NCBI GenBank assembly: GCA_021234155.1
Contig: JAJEKV010000058.1
Span: 2,473,060 to 2,537,059, forward strand
Direction of reading: 5' to 3'
DNA: 64,000 nucleotides
DNA from: Isoetes taiwanensis
Taxonomy: Eukaryota; Streptophyta; Lycopodiopsida; Isoetales; Isoetaceae
The translations under genes were made by a program, and so were the position numbers. Below, piece after piece: positions 56,909-64,000 of this stretch. Position 1 is the stretch's first letter, and each line of letters begins with the position of its first letter. Below the pieces are notes generated by a model. It had not been told where the DNA came from. It did not search any database and worked only from the letters and a program-made list of their open reading frames with translations.

Positions 56909-57209
56909 TTATTGCCTCCTGAAATTTCCAAAGTTCTGGGTATCCAATTCACTTGTTACTTCAGGCTTAAAAGCTGCTTCAACTGCATAAAGCCGATCCC
57001 ATTGCATTGCAAACCCCTAAACGATGTATGTGACAAAAATAATAAAACCTTCAAGAAAATATAATGCAAACTATCCTGAAAAAGAAACCCACCTTTATTT
57101 CACGAGCCCCCCTAGTACCAAGCCTACAGAGCAGCCGACTAATCATACCTTTTGCTTCTGAAGATAGTTTTGCTTCCTCTGGAAATTTCAGATGTGTCCT
57201 CCATTTGAC
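56909..57209 (-). pseudogene. NDR-type AGC kinase gene fragment, two exons
   Basis: Exon 57209-57093 reads VKWRTHLKFPEEAKLSSEAK and RLGTRGAREIK and ends at donor AAG|GTGGGTTT. Exon 57016-56909 follows acceptor CGTTTAG and reads QWDRLYAVEAAFKPEVTSEL and DTQNFGNF, then a stop. These are the end of the kinase domain and the AGC C-terminal region of plant NDR (STK38-like) kinases. The motif LLCNVEQRLG has lost its middle (LLCRLG). The whole N-terminal kinase domain is absent, so this is a gene fragment with preserved intron positions, not a retrocopy. Confidence 0.75.
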
Positions 57210-57214
57210 ATGTT

Positions 57215-58420
57215 GAAAGAGAGTGTAAGAATCAATGTCATAGAAGCCTACGTGTGAACTTTCACCATCATACCCGATATATGGTGCTGAATCATAACAT
57301 AGCATCCACAGCCATGTGGGCTCTTGAGCACAGATCGCATATATTGAGATTCATGGGATTCTACTAGGAGCATCTCTACTTCTATATAGCCTTTGGGTCT
57401 CTACCACCCTGAATCCCCAAAAATACAGGAGGAATAGAAAGAGAACTATCATTGTACATCCATCCATCCATAGCTTCGAATAGAACATAGAATAGAGATT
57501 AACCATACATCTATTCATACAAGGGTTAATCCTAGCTATCTTCTAAGCATACAAGGGTTAATCCTATGACTATCTAGGAATCCAAGCTATCTACGTACTA
57601 ACCAGAATCTTAGCTAGATCTACTGTCTCTCTGGTTCTCCATCCTTCTGGCTAGGATAGGGTTGAACAGCAGCTCCTCCTCCACCAATCCCTCCCCCAAT
57701 CCGAATTGGGGCAAACTGGGGTGGAAGCCCCAATTTTGGTGTCCCAAAGTGGCAAGCCTGTCTTGCCCAATCGATTTGGGCCAGGTGGCAACTCTAGATT
57801 GGTTAATATTGACTAATTTAATATTTTAATCCCTTTTAATATTAGGTTAAGCAGGTTTCCACCTTAATAATTTATTATTAACATAGCTACCCTTAGCATA
57901 TGTATAATTAATGCACCATTAATTATTCATAGTGACGTGTCATGTATTTATACCCAAAAGGCATATAAATATGTGAAATGTCACATTTTGCTTCTGTGCC
58001 AGATGAGCCGGAAAGCTGGAAGGATTCTTGTCTGCAAGAAAAGTCATATACCATCTTCACTACCTGTTCATCAACGATCTGATTTGACAAAGCAGGACCA
58101 AGTTGTTCAATATTCTGAAGAAGCGCTACACAGATGGCACGATCACTGGATGCAAAAAGCTTTACTGCGGTAGGGAGAACCTGCAGAAACAGATTGGTCT
58201 AAATAGCAAAAAGTGTGGAATTCAAATGTCTCCACATAAGAGAAATCTCAGACAATTGGTAATGGATGCATTGATGAGAAGACGGTAATCCATATCATGT
58301 CATGTTTCATGTCATGCCTTTATTAGTCAACTCTAGAAGTTTTGCTTCATATGAAAAGCAAGAGGAGTATCTGAAAATAACAAAAAAGTATATAATATAC
58401 AATATACATATAATCTATGA
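57215..58420. other. Unassigned stretch between kinase fragments
   Basis: The sequence upstream of the NDR fragment (57215-57700) is not kinase-like. Around 57940-58285 the plus strand has short open frames (for example TDGTITGCKKLYCGRENLQK) without a recognised family. Confidence 0.4.
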
Positions 58421-58421
58421 C

Positions 58422-59204
58422 CTTGCAGATAAGTTCCTCCTGAGAAAGCCATGACCCCATCTTCAAAAAGGGACCCAATGCTGCAGAAGATGCAGATCCA
58501 AACTCCAAAGCTGCTGCAAGCATCGAAAGCAGCTGTAACAGCATCATTGTTTAAGAAATGTATAAAGCATATGTGCAAGATCCAAAACATTACCTTCTTC
58601 AAGACAATCTCTTGTGGAAGCTCTTCTGAAAGGTTGATTGGCTTGCGAAAGAATGAGTCTTTTTCCACACTATCCTTCAAGTTCAAGAACTCCATAAATT
58701 GGATGGTTTCGACCAGTTTGTTATGAAAAAATCCTAGGAACAAGAAAAAACTTGTCAACTGCACCGCACAATATCAGCTTCTGCATGATTACTAACTTTC
58801 TGTAAAGTTGAAGTGGTATAACAAACATATTACCACTGTTTTCTATCAGCTTGGATGAATTCAAACGTCTTGAAGGTGTACAACTTAAAAGCCGCTGATA
58901 ATCTAAAATCAAACTCTGGTGCAATAGGCAAGCCTCAGAATAATAACAAAAAGCAAAATGTCACATTTGAACAAGGCAACCTTGACCAACATTTGGGCCC
59001 TTCAGAAATCAGGATAATCGGTTGAGCAGAGCGGAAGCCGAAGGGCTCTTGCTGGAAAGGAATATCGATAGATAGACTAGGCTTGATTCCCTCCAGAAAC
59101 AAACCAGCGATGTCACGTTCAAGCATTCCTCTCAGCGGGAACCCTAGCCATGGCCGACGGTAACCGACAACCCAACCCACTTGGAATTTTCTTTCCATAG
59201 CCAT
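58422..59204 (-). pseudogene. SCY1-like kinase (SCYL) fragment behind a foreign first exon
   Basis: Three exons, 58915-58834, 58733-58594 and 58532-58422, join in frame. They read LILDYQRLLSCTPSRRLNSS, SKLIENS, FFHNKLVETIQFMEFLNLKD, SVEKDSFFRKP, LAAALEFGSASSAALGPFLK and MGSWLSQEEL. This is the HEAT-repeat start of plant SCY1-like pseudokinases, which act in vesicle trafficking. The kinase domain and later repeats are missing. Upstream, an 80-codon open exon from ATG 59204 to 58965 (donor AAT|GTGACA) is in phase with the first SCYL exon but has no SCYL similarity. The joined frame could encode a chimeric protein of about 190 residues. It is most likely a captured or partially duplicated gene. 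Confidence 0.65.
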
Positions 59205-59459
59205 GGATGAAATTGAACGCTTGTAGGTGCATCCACGTGTACAAAAGTCCTAGTTGGCAGCAACGTCGACACTCTGAAATTGCTTTAAATTGTCAACTTA
59301 TATTTATGCAAACATGCAAAAAAGGAGTGTTTGAAGAGATAGAGGGCACCTTTGTTTTACAAGAATTATATTTTTTATTTCATCTTGGAAGTTTCATTGA
59401 GATTTTTCAAGGACTTCCTCATTCATGCAACTTTGCGATTATGCATGGAATAATTTAAG

Positions 59460-60035
59460 AGCTAAACTTAGCTATTTGGCAATCTTTTAGCATATTTTCA
59501 AAAAAAAAAAGGCTAAAGTAAATGGAAAAAATTGGGAAAAAAATAATAATCTTAGCTTAACTTTTTTCGAGACTGCACCAACCCTGGAGCTCTTTAGCCA
59601 AACGTTAGAAAGTAAGAGAGTGAAATTTTGTATTGTTTAGCTAAACCATAGAAACTTTTAGAATGAATTTCGGGCTAGTTTAGCTAACATCATTCTAGTT
59701 TATATGAAATATATGATTAGTAGTTTAGTTTCTAGCATTATGAATTAATTTGAGTCCTAGACTTTGCTAGTTAGCATTATTTTAAAATATTTTCACAACC
59801 AAAATGACTAAAATAAGTGGAATATATTGAAAACAAGTATAGTAATTTGGCTTAATATTTTCTGTTTGCCACACCATAGAAATTTTGGGGATGATGTTTG
59901 GGTTAGTTTAGCTAAACACTAGAAAGTATGAGAGGGAAAATGTGTAGTGTTTAGCTAAACCACAGAAAGTTTTGGGATTAATATCGAGCAAGTTTAGCTA
60001 AAGTCATTCTGGCTAATAAGAAATATGCGATTAGT
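59460..60035. repeat. Diverged tandem duplication of about 280 bp
   Basis: Unit 1 (about 59460-59725) and unit 2 (about 59755-60035) share, in order, an AGCAT-ATTTTNAAA block, GACTAAA/GGCTAAAGTAAATGGAA, AATNTTAGCTTAA, GTTTAGCTAAACCATAGAAA and a TAGTTTAGCTAA...CATTCTNG block. They end in AAATATATGATTAGTAGTTT / AAATATGCGATTAGTAATTT. No coding content was seen. Confidence 0.7.
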
Positions 60036-60470
60036 AATTTATTCCCTGTTGCTATATATCTATCTAGGGACAGAATTGAATGCCTTTGTGTAATTAATAG
60101 AGGCCAAATATAGTGCCTTTCTGGGACGTTTTGCTCTCTTAGGGTGCAGAGTATCATAATATCACATATTGTGATTCTTTCAAAAACCAGCCTGGCATAT
60201 TGCTCTCTTGCCACTTACCTTCGTCCAATCATTTATCTTACAAGTAAACCATCAAAAACTTTTGCAAACACACTACTAACCATGCCTACCTGCTTTAAAA
60301 ATTGGAACTACTTTGCAAACTCGCTATGCTCTTGGAAGAACATCCTTAGCTGCTATATTCAAGACTGTTGTTAAACAGGAAAACATATAATTGATATTTC
60401 ATTTGAATAATTCGGCTAAAAGCCCATCTTTGTTTAATCCCTTGCCATTTGCACATTGCTCTTAAATAAT
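60036..60470. other. No gene recognised
   Basis: AT-rich spacer between the tandem duplication and the LINE remnant. No exon, tail or terminal repeat is visible. Confidence 0.4.
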
Positions 60471-60477
60471 CTTGCAG

Positions 60478-61930
60478 CTATGATTCGGTAAATAAATCTT
60501 CATGCACTGTATATTCTCTCATATTGGTTGCCCCAGGCACATAGCATAGTTGCCAGACAAAATCTAGAAGTTTATCTATATTCAAGGTTGTATCCTTATG
60601 TTCTAATTGAGTAGTGGCCAAAAATCTTTTAGGCTCCTCTTTGAATAGTGCCTCCAACTCCATTTGCTGAGTTCAATAAAAGGATCTCTTTTTTCTCTTC
60701 CCATAGCCTATTGATGTTCGTGGACGTTAAAAAATCTATTTCATTCTCTTCTATATTCTGTTCTTCTAAACTTCTCATATCAACTTAGTCTAAATCTCAA
60801 ACCCTTTGGTAGAGATTTCTGCATCTCTGAGCACTCTAGATCCCACCAAGATTTAGATGATTGTTTTGTTGATCTATACTTCCTTACTTCTAAACTATAA
60901 TTTGCAGCACTAAAAATAGCATTGGTTGAAACTAGAGCGTGAATTTTCTATCCAATTCTTTTGCAGGCTCTCTCCTTGGGAGGCTTTCTTGATATTGATG
61001 TCTTAATTTATACTGCAGCTTAATCCTCGGAACAAATTCCTTATTTGTAGCCCATTTTTGCAACCTTATATTCAACGAGAAATATAATGGAGCATGCCTG
61101 ACTCAAGCAACTTTTCCATAATCTAAAACCTTGGATCACATTCATTGCCAAAGGTGCCAATAAATAATCAAACACACTATCTCCTTTGCATAAATAGTAT
61201 GTTGTGGTCCCTATTTTTATGTTCGAGAAATGCCATTGAGAATTGTAAAATTACAAATGCATCCAATCTCTAGCAAGAAATCACCCATCAAGTTTTTTAC
61301 GCCATCTGTGGAATTTCTGACAAAGTGGGACTCATGAACCTCACCTAGCATAGAGTCCTATGTTGACAAGAAGGTTGCAGAGTGTAGCCCTTCTGTTCTA
61401 GCATTAAAATCACCCACCAGTAGCACAATCCCTTTAGATTGATAATATAATGCTTGTGATGTTAAAACGTGCAATGCATGCTTTCTATCTATGTCATTTC
61501 AAGTGTATAGCTGCGTGTTTAATGGTGCAGAATAGTATAGATAGATAGGTAGATAGTTAGGTAGGTGAGTAGTGTAAGGAATATAGGCTAATCTAAACTT
61601 GTAATTTTATCCACATAAACTCGTTATATTTATTTTGTTGCACAGTTTTAGACATATCCATATGTTTTCTAACATAGACTACTATGCCTCTAAAACCTCA
61701 TCCTTTTCGTGTCCTTATGATCCTATAACATGTCCAGCAGAGTAAAACCATCAAGATCTAGCAACGAGCTTGCTTGATGCTGCCATTTCATGAACATTAA
61801 CATGTCTACATTTCTCCAAAATTAATTGTGGCATCTGCTTTAGCTTGATTTAAGTCGCATTGATTCCAAACTAAGACCTTTAACATCTCGCATCCTCATA
61901 ATTTCTTTCCTTTATGACAGCCTTTCCTCC
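60478..61930 (-). mobile_element. LINE endonuclease remnant
   Basis: On the minus strand, the endonuclease core GIVLLVGDFNARTEGLHSAT lies near 61440-61380, and DGVKNLMGDFLLEIGCICNF and TILNGI near 61310-61235. Further along, LEALFKEEPKRFLATTQLEH and KLLDFVWQLCYVPG (60663-60478) match the linker between endonuclease and reverse transcriptase. The pieces are in different frames with stops. The reverse transcriptase itself is not present. Confidence 0.65.
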
Positions 61931-61940
61931 TTTGTCCAAG

Positions 61941-61990
61941 AATAGAATAGAATAGAATAGAATAGAATAGAATAGAATAGAATAGAATAG
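61941..61990. repeat. (AATAG)10 microsatellite
   Basis: Ten perfect AATAG units occupy 61941-61990. A diverged GATA/GGTA tract lies nearby at about 61538-61572. Confidence 0.95.
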
Positions 61991-61999
61991 AAGGCAATG

Positions 62000-62770
62000 A
62001 AATGCTTACCTCTTGCTTCCTTTACTTTTATAAGTTCTTGCTTTTTCAACTCTTGCACGGTGTCAAGTCATAATTAAGCCAAATCTTCTGGCCTTTCAAA
62101 GATGGACGATGATCTAGCAACCTATCTCAAGCCCTTTTGTCTATAAATTACACCAATATTGGTCTCATATGGTAACCAAATGTCTCAATTCTTCTACAAA
62201 AAATTGGGTTTGGATCGTGCAAGTGCCTTGGTTCCCAAAAGAAACAATTCTGAACATCATTAAAGTCTTCATCTTTCTTTTCTGGTATTCTTGATATCTT
62301 CAATTTCTTGGAACGGGCTTTTTGATCCTATATTGATGCAATTTTAATTTGGTTTGGTTGCTTCAGCCACTAGACCTGGCAATCCGGTTTCCAATTAGGA
62401 AATTATTTGGTCAATTGGCATGACTCCAACCTTGGCTTGTTCTTCTGGAGCTCCTCGCTGCGTTTTGGATCCTCAGCTCCTTATTTCATATTATAATTTC
62501 ATCCACAAGCAACCTTGACCTAATCTTCTCGCTCTTAAAATCTAGAGCATTGAACGGATATCTCTGTATATCTCTGTCATCGTGGTCATCTTCGTTTAGA
62601 TCTCCTTTAGCCGTCTTTCTTCGAAAGCCATGTTTGCTTCACACTCTTGTCCACAAACATACCATTGCAGCCTTTAATTAAAAATCGCATTTCCAAATCA
62701 TATGAAAATATCTTTTAGGAACCTTATTGACTATGAATTAATCTCTAGCATATAGGAATTCATTTGGTAC
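62000..62770. other. No gene recognised
   Basis: This may be the 5' part of the neighbouring minus-strand LINE, but no motif could be confirmed. Open frames are short and broken. Confidence 0.35.
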
Positions 62771-62789
62771 TAATGTATCTTTTGAAGTC

Positions 62790-63560
62790 AAAAGATCAGA
62801 ATGTGTGTTCGACATCAACAATTTCAAAGCAGAGACCTCCCCTCCATGGTGGATTCCAGCGCAAATGCACAATAAACAAGGCCCCTTGGCGGAATAGACT
62901 TTTATGCTTAGTGATATATGGGAGAGCAATTAGCCAGCTGGGCGATATTTCAGGTCCATTTTGGTTTAAAGGAAGCAGACAAAATAATATGGGAATATGT
63001 AGTACGGCACTCCCCAATACAATTAATAGAGGAAATCAAAACCCATGGGTCTTGCACAAACAAGTTTGTGAAGCCATGTTATAGTAGCCTGAAGACTAAG
63101 GGGTTATAGTAGCCTGAAGACTAAGTTCTCCTTTGTGATCACTAGTTCCCACTTGGTAGACACTGGAAGTAACCAAACATCTGGAGAAATGTGTGGTTGA
63201 AATACCTGCTTTCACGTATCAATGGCTTTCTTTGGCAAGTGATCTACAAGGTCCTAAGGGTCAATCACCTAGTCTCCAAATGAGACAATAACGTTAGTCT
63301 ACTCTGTCCCATGTGTGAAGATGAAGCGGAGTCCATACAACATTGCCCGATGGAATGTGAGATGCTGTAAGTAGTATGGGCATGGAGTCTGGAGAGCTTT
63401 GAACACCCCTTGGAAACCAAGGAATTGTTGTTGGGAATTCTCCCCCCTGGAATGGTGCCCCGTGAAGAAGAAGGCCTTTCACATAGCTGGGGTTTGGACA
63501 GTCTGGTCAATATGGAAAGGGGGAATGCCTTGATCTTCGATAAGGATCAAGTCGAATTCA
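62790..63560 (+). mobile_element. LINE ORF2 C-terminal remnant (zinc-binding RT tail)
   Basis: On the plus strand, FLWQVIYKVLRVNHLVSK, a stop, and then LLCPMCEDEAESIQHCPMEC (63230-63370) form the zf-RVT motif found after reverse transcriptase in many plant LINEs (W...CP-C--E-E---H---C). The preceding frame 62764-63084 (LLCLVIYGRAISQLGDISGP, then NPWVLHKQVCEAML) is probably the region between the reverse transcriptase and that motif. A 23-bp unit, TTATAGTAGCCTGAAGACTA and onward, is duplicated at 63078-63123. Confidence 0.55.
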
Positions 63561-63885
63561 TATCATCAAGTTAACTACTCCACATGGTACTTGAAAGAAT
63601 TAAGAAATTTAGACTAGTATTTGAGAGTGAAGGGAAATATGGGGCACCTATCTAAATCTAGTGTAGGTCTTACATGAGAATAGTGCAAGTTATTATTATT
63701 TTGTTTAAGGTCTATACTATGACGCGTAGATTCATGACACATACTAGACTAATCTTGTACAGACTAGCTAGCTTATCCCACCGCCTTGCTACAGCCAAAG
63801 TGGAGGACACGTATAGGCTTTTAAGTTCTACCACGTCGAGGATCATCATCGTATACCCCTAGTAACAAACTCCCAAAGACAAGAG
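63560..63885. other. No gene recognised
   Basis: Short spacer between the LINE remnant and the SINE at the right edge. No exon or repeat recognised. Confidence 0.4.
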
Positions 63886-63975
63886 ATATTGACAAGGTTT
63901 GAACCCATGACCAAATGAACACTTATTTTGGCATTACTAGGCCTATACCAACTCACCACACATCCGTTGGGCAAT
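63850..63975 (-). mobile_element. tRNA-derived SINE
   Basis: On the minus strand, GTGGTGAGTTGGTATAGGCC (A-box region) is followed about 40 bases later by ATGGGTTCAAACCTTG (B box). The arrangement matches a tRNA-related SINE head. The body continues towards 63850. The 3' end is not clear. Confidence 0.6.
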
Positions 63976-64000
63976 ATTTTTACCTTGCATACATACTTTG

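Noticed and set aside
56909-57209. Functional NDR kinase gene
   Set aside because: The catalytic domain is absent and a conserved stretch (NVEQ) is lost.
63893-63975. Functional tRNA gene on the minus strand
   Set aside because: Only the promoter boxes are recognisable; no cloverleaf can be drawn.

Overview
This window looks like nuclear DNA of a seed-free land plant, most likely a fern. The clearest signals are multi-copy PLS-class pentatricopeptide (PPR) genes of the kind that is very abundant in ferns and lycophytes, one of them with a DYW deaminase tail. There are also spliced genes with ordinary GT-AG introns, plus LINEs, a chromovirus-type Gypsy element, Copia remains, tRNA-derived SINEs and a probable organelle 16S rDNA fragment. 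The fern assignment is inference from protein style and genome texture; no marker in the window settles the species.

Layout. 0-8 kb: one SINE, then pieces of an unidentified minus-strand multi-exon gene with a dead PPR copy among its exons. 8.1-10.0 kb: a PPR-DYW gene broken by two apparent single-base deletions in G-rich runs. 10-19.7 kb: AT-rich sequence with a decayed Copia pol, G-rich low-complexity tracts and a GC-rich island of unknown origin. 19.7-37.3 kb: a deeply nested mobile-element block. 37-45 kb: gene-poor DNA with several old tandem duplications. 45.4-53.7 kb: the gene-bearing core. 54-64 kb: PPR debris, fragments of NDR and SCY1-like kinase genes, duplicated AT-rich DNA and two LINE remnants.

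The gene core holds three genes. (1) An 11-exon plus-strand gene for a homologue of the plant protein known as At4g18490. (2) A two-exon minus-strand gene for a probable plastid protein; its intron contains a PPR pseudogene in the same orientation. (3) An uninterrupted 536-codon PPR gene that diverges from gene 2 and ends after an E1-type motif.

The most unusual region is 25.5-37.3 kb. A decayed spliced plus-strand gene appears to encode a ParB/sulfiredoxin-like domain followed by an N6-adenine-type DNA methyltransferase domain. Its introns carry arrays of imperfect palindromes (consensus GTGTATTCCGGAATACAC, alternating with TTTGCC-TTAAG-GGCAAA-like palindromes) at a strikingly regular 42-bp spacing. 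I know of no described plant element with this combination. One of these introns received LINEs. One LINE was then split by a complete Gypsy element (LTRs 28292-28914 and 32901-33523, target duplication GAAGC) and again by a poly(A)-tailed element (target duplication GAATCAAATG). The Gypsy element lost most of gag and carries its nucleocapsid/protease module inverted between 8-bp inverted repeats.

All reading-frame, splice and repeat statements come from reading the sequence. Family assignments rest on remembered motifs and were not checked by any search.
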